Assembly (NCBI GenBank): GCA_035691485.1
Contig: DASSIZ010000069.1
Span: forward strand, 1 to 64,000
Direction: 5' to 3'
Source: Terriglobales bacterium
GTDB lineage: Bacteria; Acidobacteriota; Terriglobia; Terriglobales; Acidobacteriaceae
Length of the DNA: 64,000 bases
Shown: one piece after another, positions 17,443 through 28,400 of the stretch
How the letters are laid out: each line of letters opens with the position of its first letter
How positions within the stretch are numbered: position 1 is the first letter of the stretch
Made by a program: the position numbers and the translations under genes
Notes under the pieces: model-generated
The model's database searches: none
The model's input: the letters and a program-made list of their open reading frames with translations, nothing else
What the model was told of the DNA's origin: nothing

Positions 17443-19060
17443 CGGGAACCTCCGGCAGACTGGAGTAGTCGTATGCTTCCCAGGTCACGACCGGTGTTTC
17501 GGGAAAATTTTCGGTGGGCGGAGGCGACGGCGTTCGCCATTCCAAGCCGGTGGCTGCCCACGGGTTATCGGGCGCAACGGCGCCATAACGCAGCGACCAC
17601 AACAGGTACACCAGCGGCAGCACGTAACCGACGGCAAGGATCGAAGCGCCTGCTGTCGACAACACATTCAACACCTGATACTCGGCAGGATACGAGTGAT
17701 ACCGCCGCGGCATGCCCAGGTACCCGAGCACGAATTGCGGGAAGAACGTCAGGTTGAAGCCAAAGAAAATCGTGGCCGCGGCGATTTTTCCCCAGGTTTC
17801 CGGGTACATGCGCCCGCTGATTTTCGGCCACCAGAAATGGATCCCGGCCAAGTATCCCATGACCGCGCCGCCCACCATGATGTAGTGGAAGTGCGCGATG
17901 ATGAAATAGGTGTCGTGGACGTGCACATCCAGGCCCAGCGCCGACAGGTACAGTCCGGTCATTCCGCCCATGGTGAACAGGCCGATAAAGCCCATGGCGT
18001 AAAGCATGGGAGTCTGCAGCGACACCGAACCCTTGTACATCGTCGCCGTCCAATTGAAGACCTTGATCGCGGACGGCACGGCCACGAAGTAACTCAACAG
18101 GGAAAACACCAGCGCGGCGTAGGCGGAAATGCCGGCTACAAACATATGGTGGGCCCAAACCAGGAAGCCCAGCACCGCGATCGCAATCGAGGCCAGCGCC
18201 ACGAAGGCGTATCCGAAAATCCGCTTGCGCGAGAAGGTGGACACCACTTCTGAAATCACCGCCATGGAAGGCAGGATCATGATGTACACGGCGGGATGCG
18301 AGTAAAACCAGAACAGGTGCTGGAACAGCACCGGGTCGCCGCCAAGCTGCGGATCGAACAGGCCCAGGTGGAAGGCGCGCTCCAGCGCCACCAGCGACAG
18401 GGCAATCGCCACCACCGGAGTTCCCAAAACCATAATGACCGAGGTCGCGTAGTGACTCCAGATGAACAGCGGCAACCTGCCCCACGTCATACCGGGCGCG
18501 CGCATGCGGTGAACGGTGACGATGAAATTGAAGCCGGTGAAAATGGAGGAAAAACCGGCGATAAAGATTGCCACCGCGGCGGCAATTACGTGCGTGTTGG
18601 AGTAGGTGCTGCTGAACGGCACGTAAAACGTCCAGCCGGTATCCACACCGCCCGTGAGGATGACGTACATCATCAGCCCGGCGCCGGCAATGTACAGGTA
18701 CCAGCTCAGCAAGTTGATCCTGGGGAAGGCCAGGTCCTTGGCCCCGATCATCATCGGCACCAGGAAATTACCCAGCGTCGCCGGAATCGACGGTACCAGG
18801 AAGAAGAACACCATGACGATGCCGTGGATGGAAAACATCTTGTTGTAAGTGTCGGACGACATCAGGTCGCCGGCGGGCGTCAGCAGCTCCAGCCGGATCA
18901 TCGTCGCCGCAAAACCGCCGATGAAGAACATGGCGGTAATGGAGATCAAGTAAAGGATGGCGATGCGCTTGTGGTCGGTGGTCAGCAACCACGATTTCAC
19001 GCCGTAGTCGGTGTTCAGGTAGTTTTCGCGTTCGACCGCTGGTGCGGTAATGGTGGCCAT
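17432..19060 (-). CDS. ctaD: cytochrome c oxidase subunit I, A2-type
   Basis: The 542-residue, 12-helix catalytic subunit holds heme a, heme a3 and CuB. Visible ligands are H in MFSIHGIVM, the CuB histidine and cross-linked tyrosine in YSHPAVY, the WAHHMFV histidine pair, and [10 protein letters not shown] for the two hemes. The usual HPEV glutamate of the D-channel is replaced by the YSHP motif (YSHPAVYIM), which defines the A2 group of proton-pumping oxidases exemplified by Rhodothermus caa3. It reduces oxygen to water using electrons from subunit II. It lies between subunits II and III in the operon. Confidence 0.96.
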   Translation of the reverse strand: MATITAPAVERENYLNTDYGVKSWLLTTDHKRIAILYLISITAMFFIGGFAATMIRLELLTPAGDLMSSDTYNKMFSIHGIVMVFFFLVPSIPATLGNFLVPMMIGAKDLAFPRINLLSWYLYIAGAGLMMYVILTGGVDTGWTFYVPFSSTYSNTHVIAAAVAIFIAGFSSIFTGFNFIVTVHRMRAPGMTWGRLPLFIWSHYATSVIMVLGTPVVAIALSLVALERAFHLGLFDPQLGGDPVLFQHLFWFYSHPAVYIMILPSMAVISEVVSTFSRKRIFGYAFVALASIAIAVLGFLVWAHHMFVAGISAYAALVFSLLSYFVAVPSAIKVFNWTATMYKGSVSLQTPMLYAMGFIGLFTMGGMTGLYLSALGLDVHVHDTYFIIAHFHYIMVGGAVMGYLAGIHFWWPKISGRMYPETWGKIAAATIFFGFNLTFFPQFVLGYLGMPRRYHSYPAEYQVLNVLSTAGASILAVGYVLPLVYLLWSLRYGAVAPDNPWAATGLEWRTPSPPPTENFPETPVVTWEAYDYSSLPEVPVAR

Positions 19061-19067
19061 ATTCGCC

Positions 19068-20069
19068 TCAGCGACTCCTTGCCGGAGACGGTGCAGGATG
19101 AGCGGGCACAGCTGGACGGTTGCTCACCGGCTCGCGCTGCTCCGGTTGCGATAACGATCGGATGTATGCCAACAGGGAAAGTAATTGCTCTTCGTTGACG
19201 ATCCCCTGGAACGTCGGCATGATCGGCTTGAATCCGGCAACCACTTTTGCCCCGGGGTTCAGAATCGATTCGCGAATGTAGCTGTCGTCCACGGTGACGG
19301 TGCTTCCGTCATCCAGCAAGACCGGCTTTCCGTAGACGCCGACTAAATTCGGCCCACGCCCCTGCGTGTCAAAGCGATGGCAGGTGGTGCAACCGAGTTG
19401 CTGAAACAGCTTCTGGCCGGTGGACGCAAGCGATCCTTCCGCATTTCCTCCCGACAGCCACGCCTGGTAACTCGCCGGTTCCATGACCACCACTTCCCCG
19501 ATCATGCCGGCGTGCATGGTGCCGCAGTACTGCGTGCAGAACAGATGATAGTGGCCCGGCTTCGTGGTCTGGAACCAAGCCGTGGTGTAGCGCCCGGGCA
19601 GCACGTCCTGCTTGACCCGGAATTCGGGCAAGAACATGCTGTGAATGACGTCCTGGGAAATCATCGTCAGCCGGATGGCGCGTCCCAGCGGCACGTGCAG
19701 TTGGTCGATTTCGCGCTGTCCCTCCGGGTGCTCGAACTTCCACATCCACTGCTTGCCGACCACAAAAATATCTTCCGCGCCGGGCGGCGGCTGCGCCCAC
19801 GTCATGTAAATCGAGGCACCCCAGACAAACATGATCAGAAAAATACCGAACGGAATCAGCGTCCAGGTTGCTTCCAGCGTGTTGGAACCCTCGATCTGCG
19901 TGGCCACGGGGTTGCGCGCCCGCCGGAACTTCACTGCGAATATAAAAATCAGGGTAAAGATCATCAGCGTGAAGAAGCCGGTGACGACCAGCATAAAAAT
20001 CATAAGCGCGTCGGTGCGGTCCGCCAGGGTGGAGGCTCGCGCCGGCCAGAGCGGCAGTGTCTGCCACAT
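19068..20069 (-). CDS. ctaC: cytochrome c oxidase subunit II with fused cytochrome c domain
   Basis: The 333-residue protein has two N-terminal membrane helices, a cupredoxin domain with the full CuA ligand set (H in [10 protein letters not shown] and C, C, H, M in [14 protein letters not shown], around residues 160-195), and a C-terminal cytochrome c domain with CTTCH (around residue 230) and a methionine ligand in IMPTFQG. The fusion defines a caa3 oxidase, which accepts electrons at the cytochrome domain. A proline-rich tail follows. The gene is 3 bases from SCO and 7 bases from subunit I. Confidence 0.95.
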   Translation of the reverse strand: MWQTLPLWPARASTLADRTDALMIFMLVVTGFFTLMIFTLIFIFAVKFRRARNPVATQIEGSNTLEATWTLIPFGIFLIMFVWGASIYMTWAQPPPGAEDIFVVGKQWMWKFEHPEGQREIDQLHVPLGRAIRLTMISQDVIHSMFLPEFRVKQDVLPGRYTTAWFQTTKPGHYHLFCTQYCGTMHAGMIGEVVVMEPASYQAWLSGGNAEGSLASTGQKLFQQLGCTTCHRFDTQGRGPNLVGVYGKPVLLDDGSTVTVDDSYIRESILNPGAKVVAGFKPIMPTFQGIVNEEQLLSLLAYIRSLSQPEQREPVSNRPAVPAHPAPSPARSR

Positions 20070-20072
20070 GTG

Positions 20073-20948
20073 CTAGCGTCCTCCCGTCCGTGCGGCGCCG
20101 CCCGCGCCGCGGCTGTGCTTAGGCTCCAGTTTGATCATCAGGAACAGAAATCCTCCCAGCATCACCACCGTAATGCCGCCGGCGATCTGCAATATGCGCG
20201 AGATGATTGCCCCATATTTCCCGGTGCGTGGATCGTAGTGATAGCAGTAGAGCAGCAACTGGTCGACCACCGTTCCGGTGCGTCCCTTGGACGCTTCCAC
20301 CATCCCCAGGCGCAGGTCCTTGGGCGAGTACTCAACTCCGTAGTAGTACTGGGCGATCTTGCCCTGCGGTGTCAGCAGCATCAGCGCGGTGGCGTGCGCG
20401 AATTGCTGGGTTCGATCGTCCCATTGGTAATGAAATCCCACCGCTTGCGTGAGCGCTGAAATCGCGGGCTGTTCGCCGGTCAGAAAATGCCAGCCTTGCT
20501 CCGCGCCTGGACGCCCGTAGCGCCGCAAGTAGGTCGTCTTTTTCGCCCGCGCCAGGTCCGGCTTTTCGCGCGGATCGAAGCTCACCGTGACCACTTCGTA
20601 TTCCTTGCCGATGTCGAACGTCAGCACCGAGAACGCGCTCACCATTCCGTTCATCACTTCCGTGCACAGCATGGGGCAGTCGTAATAGACCAGCGCCAGC
20701 ACCACCGGCCTTCTGCCGAAATAGTCGCCCAGCTTCACCGCACGGCCGCTTTCATCCTTGAACGGCAAGTCCAGGGGCACGGCCGAATTCAGTTTCTGCT
20801 CGATTTCGATGTTGCTCAGGATTTGCGGCGGCGGCGTCGCCGGCTTCACGATTGGGCCTGCCATTCCCTGGGCCAGGGCGACCGACGCCGCCAGCAGGCA
20901 GCCAAGAGCCGCCCCTGCTTTCGCAACCGCTTTGACCGCGCGATTCAC
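20073..20948 (-). CDS. SCO1/SenC family copper chaperone
   Basis: The 291-residue protein has an N-terminal signal segment, a thioredoxin-like fold with the copper-binding CPMLC pair and the later histidine in FAHATALMLL, and an added C-terminal membrane helix (ITVVMLGGFLFLMI). SCO proteins deliver copper to the CuA site of oxidase subunit II, the gene for which follows immediately. The C-terminal anchor is typical of the SCO proteins found in Act-caa3 clusters, as I recall them. The function assignment is strong from motif and context. Confidence 0.9.
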   Translation of the reverse strand: MNRAVKAVAKAGAALGCLLAASVALAQGMAGPIVKPATPPPQILSNIEIEQKLNSAVPLDLPFKDESGRAVKLGDYFGRRPVVLALVYYDCPMLCTEVMNGMVSAFSVLTFDIGKEYEVVTVSFDPREKPDLARAKKTTYLRRYGRPGAEQGWHFLTGEQPAISALTQAVGFHYQWDDRTQQFAHATALMLLTPQGKIAQYYYGVEYSPKDLRLGMVEASKGRTGTVVDQLLLYCYHYDPRTGKYGAIISRILQIAGGITVVMLGGFLFLMIKLEPKHSRGAGGAARTGGR

Positions 20949-20958
20949 AGTCGCTCCT

Positions 20959-20990
20959 CAATTAATTTGTCAATTCGCCAATTCTGCATC
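20959..20990. repeat. weak octamer array
   Basis: The units ttgtcaat, tcgccaat and tctgcatc keep an 8-base period at 20967-20990 in the 40-base gap between the SCO gene and the small membrane protein gene of the respiratory operon. Confidence 0.55.
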
Positions 20991-21510
20991 ACTGGTTGCC
21001 TTTGGGTTCGGTGCCGCCTCCGGCGCCGGCTACACTTCCGTCACCGCTGCCGAACTGCGCTCGCGGTGGCAGTACTGGTTGCGGCCGCACCTGCAAAGTG
21101 CCATTGGCGACCGCGTCAATCGCCTGCTCGATGGCGATCCGTCCTCCTTCGGAGGTGTTCAGTTGCTGCTCGACTGTGGCGCGGAACTTGTTCAGGTCCG
21201 CCACCGGATCGGGTTGCAACTGCGGCGCCGGAAAATGTTGCACCGGATCGCCCTTCGCACCCGCCTGCCACGACGGCGTGACAATCGCCGCGTTGCGCGG
21301 CACCGGCGTCAACTGGTTATGCGCAAAAAACCGCAATGCTCCCCACAGCACCAGGTGAATGCCGATGATCGTAATCGCCAGCGTGATGAGGAAGTAGACG
21401 ACGGCACGCGCGCTCAGGTCGCTCCGGTCGTACATTGTCTCCGGATGGCTTGCCTGTTCGAGCGGCATCCCGTGTTCCGGCTCCCTCGATTTGTCATTTG
21501 CCTCATTCAT
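20989..21510 (-). CDS. small single-helix membrane protein in the Act-caa3 operon
   Basis: A 173-residue protein of unknown function. It has a hydrophilic N-terminus, one strong transmembrane helix (about residues 35-62, VVYFLITLAITIIGIHLVLW) and a periplasmic tail rich in proline, glutamine and glycine. The tail carries a segment like HFPAPQLQPDP-DLNKFR that recalls small proteins encoded in other Act-type loci. Its start overlaps the ActF gene by 8 bases, and the position between actF and SCO corresponds to where small accessory subunits such as ActG/ActH are encoded in some species. A structural or assembly role in the supercomplex is an inference. Confidence 0.7.
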   Translation of the reverse strand: MNEANDKSREPEHGMPLEQASHPETMYDRSDLSARAVVYFLITLAITIIGIHLVLWGALRFFAHNQLTPVPRNAAIVTPSWQAGAKGDPVQHFPAPQLQPDPVADLNKFRATVEQQLNTSEGGRIAIEQAIDAVANGTLQVRPQPVLPPRAQFGSGDGSVAGAGGGTEPKGNQ

Positions 21511-22717
21511 GTTGCTTTGCCAACGCGGCGCGGACGTGCGGATCGTGCAGCACGAGCAACGGCCGCCGCCTCAAGTTCCGGAAGAAATATGCCAGCCAGA
21601 GCGCCAGCATTGCGATCGGAATCACCGCGTCCAGCCAGCTGTAGTGGAAACTGGCGCGATGAAAATTCGGCTCAATGTTCCAGTGCAGATCCAGGTAGCG
21701 CATCAGGACCAGCCATCCTGCAAGCCATGCCAGCTTTCGCGAATTCTGCTTGAACGGCCGCGACAGCAACAATGCGAACGGCACCGCGAAATGACCCACG
21801 ATCAGCAGCAACCCGACCGCGCCCCAGTCGCCCTTGATTCGGTCCGCGAACCAGTGAATTTCCTCCGGCAAATTGCCCGACCACACGATCAGCCACTGCG
21901 AAAAACTGAAGTAGGCCCACAGCATGACGAAAGTCAGTATCAGGTTGCCGTAATCGAGAAAATTCTTCGTTTGCAGCACTTCGTTCATGGGCTCGCGGGA
22001 CCCCAGCACATTGGCGATGATCACCGCCAGGCACATCGCGATCAGCCCCTGGCCAACCACGAAGATCAAGCCATAGATTGTGGACGTGAATGCCGGCTCC
22101 AGTGACATTACCCAGTCGATGCTCGCAAACGTGAGCATCCACGCGTAAATCACCAGGCCAGCCCCGCTCAGCGCCCGGAACCGGACATCAAATGCGCGTT
22201 CCGGCGGACGGTCCTGGAGGTCAGACCACGCCAGCAGGTGATAAGCAAGGATTCCCCATGCGACGAAGTACACAATGCCGCGCAGCAAAAACATGTTCGG
22301 GTTCAGATACTGTGCCGCCTGGTGGGCAATGTGCACGCTGTGCTTGATCTCCTCGGGGTCTGCCCATGGATAATTCAGGTGCAGGTACGCGCTGAGCGCA
22401 ACCGGGATAAATGCTGCCGCCGTCATCGGCAGAGTGGCGATGGCCGCCTCCCAGATTCGCCGGACGGGGATGCCCCAATCGCCGCCCGTCAGGTGCCAAA
22501 CCATCAGCAGCGACATCGGCCCCAGCGTCAACCCCAGACACAGCATGTAGGCCAACAGGTACGAATGGAACGCCTGCCGGGGCTCGATCACGAACCCAAT
22601 TACCGAAACGGCGGAGAACACCAGGCCCGCCAGCAGCGCGCGCCGCTGCAATCCCGCCACCATAGGCGGCGCGGCGAAGTTCGAATTGTCATTTCTCATG
22701 CGCGGGTCGATGGTCAC
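21503..22717 (-). CDS. actF: alternative complex III subunit ActF (quinone-binding membrane subunit)
   Basis: The 404-residue, ten-helix protein matches the ActF-type relative of NrfD/ActC. Supporting segments are SLEPAFTSTIYG, FFVGQG-like IFVVGQGLIAM, FLDYGNLILTFVMLWAYFSFSQWLIVWSGNLPEE split across residues about 260-300, and HWNIEPNF. With ActC it forms the membrane core that oxidises quinol. It overlaps actE by 4 bases and the downstream small gene by 8 bases. Confidence 0.9.
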   Translation of the reverse strand: MTIDPRMRNDNSNFAAPPMVAGLQRRALLAGLVFSAVSVIGFVIEPRQAFHSYLLAYMLCLGLTLGPMSLLMVWHLTGGDWGIPVRRIWEAAIATLPMTAAAFIPVALSAYLHLNYPWADPEEIKHSVHIAHQAAQYLNPNMFLLRGIVYFVAWGILAYHLLAWSDLQDRPPERAFDVRFRALSGAGLVIYAWMLTFASIDWVMSLEPAFTSTIYGLIFVVGQGLIAMCLAVIIANVLGSREPMNEVLQTKNFLDYGNLILTFVMLWAYFSFSQWLIVWSGNLPEEIHWFADRIKGDWGAVGLLLIVGHFAVPFALLLSRPFKQNSRKLAWLAGWLVLMRYLDLHWNIEPNFHRASFHYSWLDAVIPIAMLALWLAYFFRNLRRRPLLVLHDPHVRAALAKQHE

Positions 22718-23334
22718 TTCTTCCTCTCCGGCACGCCCGGGCCTGCGCCCGGCGGCAAAGTTGCCCCGCTCGGCGCCGTACTGGGTATCTGCACCGGCGA
22801 ACCCGGCTGGGATGCCGGCGCTGCTATCGCTGTCTGGCTCGCCTGCAGCGCTCGTATGTACGCCGCAATCGCCCAGCGGTCCCGCGAGTTCACCTGCGCC
22901 GCGTAATCCGGCATGGCCCCGAATCCATTGGTCATGACGTCATAAAAATGTCCGAGCGGGGCCTGCCGCAACCGCTGCTCGTAAAACGACGGCGGGCGCC
23001 GGAATCCGCGCTGCACGATCATTCCGTTGCCGTCTCCCAGCTGCGAATGACATGGGGAGCAATAAATATTGAAGCGCTCACGCCCGCGCTCCAGCACTTC
23101 GCGCGTTGCCGGAAACGGCATCATGTTTCCCGGCTGGCCGTTCACCATCCCACTGAAGAAATAGGTGTCGTCGCGCAATTGCCCGCGCGCGATCGTGTTC
23201 GGCGGCGGGTTTCGCGATGCGCGTCCATCCTCGAAAAAATCGCTGTGCGCCAGCGGCAGATACTTCGGCTGCACGTGCATGTCATTGCGGCATGCGGACA
23301 GCATTGCGCAGCTCAGAGCCGCAAGAATCAACAA
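22714..23334 (-). CDS. actE: alternative complex III subunit ActE (monoheme cytochrome c lipoprotein)
   Basis: The mature part has one heme motif CSPCH with GDGNGM following and a later methionine in GFGAMPDYAAQV, a class I cytochrome c. A lipobox LSAC precedes it, so it is probably a lipoprotein. I chose a TTG start at 23334 because GGAGG (23341-23345) sits 6 bases upstream; this leaves a signal peptide without the usual basic residues, so a GTG at 23403 or ATG at 23568 cannot be excluded, though they would translate the octamer arrays. The tail is proline-rich. It probably carries electrons from the Act core to the oxidase. Confidence 0.82.
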   Translation of the reverse strand: MLILAALSCAMLSACRNDMHVQPKYLPLAHSDFFEDGRASRNPPPNTIARGQLRDDTYFFSGMVNGQPGNMMPFPATREVLERGRERFNIYCSPCHSQLGDGNGMIVQRGFRRPPSFYEQRLRQAPLGHFYDVMTNGFGAMPDYAAQVNSRDRWAIAAYIRALQASQTAIAAPASQPGSPVQIPSTAPSGATLPPGAGPGVPERKK

Positions 23335-23353
23335 GGCGATCCTCCGGCCGAGA

Positions 23354-23444
23354 GCATTGCCGAACTGCCGAATTGCAGAATTGCCGAACTGGCACGCCGG
23401 CACGAGTGCGTTTCCGCAATTCCGCAATTCTGCAGTTCCGCGAT
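23354..23444. repeat. paired inverted octamer arrays inside the act operon
   Basis: Five octamers (gcattgcc, gaactgcc, gaattgca, gaattgcc, gaactggc; 23354-23393) face four octamers of the opposite sense (tccgcaat twice, tctgcagt, tccgcgat; 23413-23444) across a 19-base loop. They can pair into a long imperfect hairpin in the actD-actE gap. Confidence 0.9.
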
Positions 23445-23476
23445 TCTTAAGACGCGCGCGAATTTGAACGTGTGCC

Positions 23477-24010
23477 CTAATGCGGCACCTCCGTGATCGT
23501 TCGCGGACCCAGGCCGGCCAGAAACCTGTATGTCGCCTCGCGATCGAATTTCGGATCGGCTGCTTCAATGCACAGGAAAAACTTGTCTCGCGACGCGAAG
23601 CCGAAGCTGGGCACGTTGAATAGCGGGTGATACGGCAAGGGCAGGCCGTTCAGCGCCAGCATCCCGAACGCTGCCGCCAGGCCGCCGAACAGCACCGTCA
23701 TCTCGAAGCACACCACGATGAATGCCGGCCACGAATGCAGCGGCCGCCCGGCCACGTTGACCGGGTAGCTGATCACGCTGACCCAGTACTGCAGCGCGTA
23801 CGCCGTTACCAGCCCCAAAATTCCTCCCACCAGGCAGATCAGCGCCACGTTGTCCTTATGAAACCCAATTGCCTCGCTCAGCCCCTCGACTGGAAACGGG
23901 CTGTAGGCGTCCATCTTGCGGTAGCCTTGCTCGTGCGCCTGGCGCGCCGCGACCACGATCTCGGTCGGCGTGTCGAATTCCGCCACCAGCCCATAGATCG
24001 GCGCTCTCAT
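23477..24010 (-). CDS. actD: alternative complex III subunit ActD (DUF3341)
   Basis: The 177-residue protein begins with a soluble part (IYGLVAEFDTPTEIVVAARQAHEQGYRKMDAYSP, read here in overlapping pieces) and has two membrane helices around residues 60-80 and 95-120, ending in a soluble DREATYRFL segment. This is the standard ActD layout. It overlaps actC by 4 bases. Its role in the complex is structural as far as known. Confidence 0.9.
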   Translation of the reverse strand: MRAPIYGLVAEFDTPTEIVVAARQAHEQGYRKMDAYSPFPVEGLSEAIGFHKDNVALICLVGGILGLVTAYALQYWVSVISYPVNVAGRPLHSWPAFIVVCFEMTVLFGGLAAAFGMLALNGLPLPYHPLFNVPSFGFASRDKFFLCIEAADPKFDREATYRFLAGLGPRTITEVPH

Positions 24011-25407
24011 GACTCAGACTCCAGCGGCACCTTCACCTCCGATGAGGGCAGCAGGTGCTTCATCTCGGCGATGGATATCATCGGCATGACGCGGATAAAC
24101 AGCAGGAACATGAAGGCGAAGAAGCCGATCGTGCCAATGAATACCGCCCAGTCCCAGCGCGTGGCGGTGTAAATGCCCCACGAGGACGGCAGGAAATCTT
24201 GCGCCAGGCTGGCCACTACGATCACGAACCTCTCCAGCCACATCGCCACCAGCACGACCAGGGAAACCAGCCACAGCAGCTTCGGCGTGAACCGCACCTT
24301 GCGCGTCCACAGCACGTTGACGAATCCGACGTTGATCGCGATCAGCACCCAGTACGCCACCCGATACGGACCGTGCATGCGGTTCCAGATCATGTGCTTG
24401 TCATAAAAATTGCCGCCGTACCACGCCATGAAGGTTTCCATGATGTAGCCATAGGCCACGATCAAGCCCGTCGCCAGCATGACCTTGGCGCAGTTGTCCA
24501 GGTGCCGGTCGGTGATCATGTCTTCCAGGTTGTAGACCGCGCGGATGGGGATGGCGAGGATCAGTACCATGGCGAATCCGGAGTAAATCGCGCCCGCCAC
24601 GAAGTACGGCGGGAAGATGGTGCTGTGCCAGCCGGGCAGGATGGCGATGGTGAAATCAAAACTGACCACGGTGTGCACCGAGAGCACCAGCGGCGTGGCT
24701 AATCCTGCCAGCAGCAGATACGCCGTTTCGTAGCGATGCCAGTGCCGCGCCGAACCGCGCCAGCCCAGCGCCAGCACCGCATAAATCGTACGCGCCGCCC
24801 GGTTCTGCGCGCGGTCACGCAGCGTCGCCAGGTCGGGCACCAGCCCGATGTACCAGAACACCAGCGAGATCGTGAAATAGGTCGAGACCGCGAAGACGTC
24901 CCACACCAGCGGGCTGCGGAACTGCGGCCACACCGTCATCGTGTTCGGATACGGAAACAGCCAATAAAACAGCCATGGGCGGCCCAGGTGCAGCAGCGGG
25001 AACAACCCCGCCTGCATGACCGCAAAGATCGTCATGGCCTCGGCGAAGCGGTTAATGGAATTGCGCCAAGATTGCCGCAGCAGCAGGAGGATGGCCGATA
25101 TCAGCGTGCCCGCATGTCCGATTCCGATCCACCACACGAAATTCACGATCGCGAATCCCCACGAGACGGGATGATTCACGCCCCAGATGCCCACACCGCG
25201 GTAGAGCAGGAACCCGATGGCGTAGAACAGTATCCCGGTCATCAAACCCGCCAGCCCGACGCCCATCAACCATCCCACCGGCGTCTGCTTGGTCAGTACG
25301 ATGGAACTGATCTTGTCCGTGATCGTGGCGAAGGTGTGGCCCGGTTCCAGCACCGGCGGCCGTCCATGCCGAACTTCCATCGCCTCGACTGGATCTCTTG
25401 GTTCCAT
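24007..25407 (-). CDS. actC: alternative complex III subunit ActC (NrfD-like, quinone-binding)
   Basis: The 466-residue NrfD/PsrC-family membrane protein has about ten helices. Typical segments are WWIGIGHAGTLISAILLL around residue 95 and GWHSTIFPPYFVAGAIYSG around 235, which line the quinol site in this family. It passes electrons from quinol to the iron-sulfur subunit ActB. Its start abuts actB (1-base overlap at 25407). Confidence 0.93.
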   Translation of the reverse strand: MEPRDPVEAMEVRHGRPPVLEPGHTFATITDKISSIVLTKQTPVGWLMGVGLAGLMTGILFYAIGFLLYRGVGIWGVNHPVSWGFAIVNFVWWIGIGHAGTLISAILLLLRQSWRNSINRFAEAMTIFAVMQAGLFPLLHLGRPWLFYWLFPYPNTMTVWPQFRSPLVWDVFAVSTYFTISLVFWYIGLVPDLATLRDRAQNRAARTIYAVLALGWRGSARHWHRYETAYLLLAGLATPLVLSVHTVVSFDFTIAILPGWHSTIFPPYFVAGAIYSGFAMVLILAIPIRAVYNLEDMITDRHLDNCAKVMLATGLIVAYGYIMETFMAWYGGNFYDKHMIWNRMHGPYRVAYWVLIAINVGFVNVLWTRKVRFTPKLLWLVSLVVLVAMWLERFVIVVASLAQDFLPSSWGIYTATRWDWAVFIGTIGFFAFMFLLFIRVMPMISIAEMKHLLPSSEVKVPLESES

Positions 25408-28400
25408 TAGAAGTGTTGCTCCGGCTGCTCTCGCCTGATGGCTTCCGGAATTTCAGGGTTCGGGTTGAGCACCGCCGCCATGTACGTCGTACGTGGGCGC
25501 GTGTTCAGTTCCTCGAGCACGCCGAAGTTCCGTGGATGTTCCTTGAAACGGCGCACCGAGCTGTTCGGGTCGTTGATGTCGCCGAAAATGATGGCGTTGG
25601 CCGGACAGACCTGCTGGCACGCCGTCAGGATCTCCTGATCGCGCACGCGCCGGTCCTCCTCCTCGGCGGCAATCCGCGCTTTGGTGATGCGCTGCACGCA
25701 GTACGTGCATTTTTCCATCACGCCGCGGCTGCGCACCGTGACTTCCGGGTTGCGCACCATCTTGAGCTGCGGCGTGTTCCAGTCGTTGAAGAGCAGGAAA
25801 TTGAACCGCCGCACCTTCCATGGGCAGTTGTTCTGACAGTACCGCGTGCCGACGCAGCGGTTGTAAACCATGTCGTTCAGGCCCTCGCTGCTGTGCACCG
25901 TGGCGCCCACCGGGCATACCACCTCGCAGGGCGCGTCCTCGCACTGCATGCACGGCAGCGGCTCGTAGTACATCCTCGGATTGGCGGGATCGCCTTCGAA
26001 ATATCCATCCACCCGCAGCCAGTGCATCTTGCGACCGCGCATCGTCTGTTCTTTTCCGACCACGGGAATGTTGTTCTCCGCCTGGCATGCCACGATGCAC
26101 GCGTTGCAACCAACGCAGGAGTTGAGATCGATTTCCATCCCCCAGGCGTATTCGTTGTACTGGTAGTTCGGATACAAGGTATCCGTGCGCGGCGGCGCAA
26201 AGTTATTTTGGTGCGCGAAACCGGGATTCTGCTTGTAGGTGGCAACTGTCGCCGAGCGCACGACGTTGCGCCCTTCCAGCATCTGGTATCCCTGCAAGGA
26301 CGCCAGCCGGTAGGTCGCGCCGGTCTTGGTGATCTTTGCCCCGCTGCCGAAGCTGGATGCGTCGGAGAACCGCACTTTGTAGGCGTTGAAGCCTTTGTCG
26401 CTGGCGGTGCGTCCTCCGCGAGTACGTCCGTAGCCGAAGAACACGGTCAGCAGGCCATCAGGTTGGCCGGGCTGCGGCCACAGCGGCGCTTCCACCTCCC
26501 GGCCACGGTAGTTCAATTTGACCACCGTTGCGTCCTGTCCTTCTTTCACGCCCAGCTTCTTCGCGTCCGCCGGGCTGATGTTCACCACGTTGTCCCAGGT
26601 CAATTTGCTGACCGGCTTTTCCAACTCCTGCAGCCACCCGTTGTTGGCATAGCGCCCGTCGAAGATGCAAGGATCATGACGGAACGCGATTTCGAACTCG
26701 CCATTCGGTGAAGTGGGGGGCGCCGATATAGCCTGGAACGAGAACGTTGTCACCTTCACCGGCTTGGGCGTCGATTCGGTGCCAGCCATGAACCCATCGT
26801 GCACCGCTTGCTGCCAGAAGCCTTCGAAGTCGTTGCCGGAATACTGTGACTTCCAGTACGCGCGCACCAGCTCGTACGACGATGTATCCGGCTGGCCATT
26901 GAATACGGCCAGCACTTCGTGCGCGCTGCGCCCGCCGTAGAGCGGCGCGATCAGCGGCTGCACGACGCTCACCATGCCATTCAACGCGCGCGTGTCGCTC
27001 CACTCCTCTAAGAAGTGGTTTGCATTCACGTGCCAGTGCGTGTACACCGAGGTCTCGTTCTGGTAGAGCCCGTGGTGGATGCGCAGCGGCACTTTGCCCA
27101 TGGCGGCTTCAAAATTCAGGTCGGCGGGCGCGTCAAACACCGGATTGCCGCCAAGGATCAGCAGCAACTGCACCTTCCCGGCGTTCATGTCCGCCACCAA
27201 CTCCTTGATCGACTCTGCCTGGCTCACTGCGCCTTCCACAATCGGATCGGTGTAAAGCACGGTGGCGCCCGCCGCGCCCAGCGCCTCGTTCATCGCATGC
27301 GCCAGCGCATGCACCACCGGCGGCTGGTATTCGCCTGGAATGACCACCGCCCTGCCGCGGTGCTGCTGCAGATCTTTCCCTACCGCATCCAGCCACTTGT
27401 TGACCTCTGGCGGAATCAGGTTTTCGGGGTTGACGCGGTCGGTTGCAGCGCCACCGACTCCCACCTTCGCAGCCAGCACGCGCGCATACCACGCCACCTC
27501 CGACGCGCGCACCGGCAACCGGTGGTCGGCCTTGAAACCTGACGTGGTCGGCGTGCTCTCGATGGCGTAAGTGCGATTCATGCCGGCAGGGTGATCCGGG
27601 TTGCGCCGCTTCGCCCAATCGCGCGTGTGCATGGTGAAGCCGGGAAATCCGCTGCTCAGGAAGTCGGCATCGAGCGCCACCACGACATCAGCGTTCTCCA
27701 GCAGGTATCGCGTTTCCACCTGCTGCCCGAAGGCCATCTGCGCTCCGCCGCGCGCGCCGTCGCGATTCACCGCCTCCCATTGGTGCCACTTCATTTCCGG
27801 AAAATTCTTTTGCAACGAGCGAATCTGCGCCAGCAGGGTCGGCGACGACACCGATTGCGTCAGCAGCCGGAAACCGCTCCCGCCGGTTGCCTTCTGCGCC
27901 GCGATCGGTCCCTGCATCGCGCCGATGAACGAGGACCACGGCTCGACCTCGCCACCATACGTGCTCGTCTGCGAGCGGTCCGGATCGTACAGGTCGAGCA
28001 GCACCGCTTGCGCATAGACATCGGTTGCGCCCTGGCTCACCGGGTGCTCCGGATTGCCTTCCAGCTTGGTCGGCCGTCCTTCGTTGCTGCGTGCCAGCAG
28101 CGGTTGCGCGTACCCGCCCAACTCCATTGCCGTCGCGAAAAACAGCGGCCTTCCGGGGATGATTTCCTCCGGCTGCCGCACGTACGGAACTATCGTTTCC
28201 ACCGGCAGCTTGGTGCACCCGGCCATCCCGGCCAGCGCCAGCGAGGCGCTCATCAGCTTCAGGAAATTCCGCCGCGACACGTCGCCGCCCACCCACTCGC
28301 TGGCCTGCCGCGGAAATTCGCGGTGCAGCATCTCCTCAAAAGCCTTGCTGCCCGCCAGTTCTTCCAGGCACCGCCAGTATTGCGGCCCCTTCGCTCCTTC

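Noticed and set aside
23354-23444. CRISPR-like array
   Set aside because: Units are only 8 bases, adjacent without spacers, and no cas genes are present.
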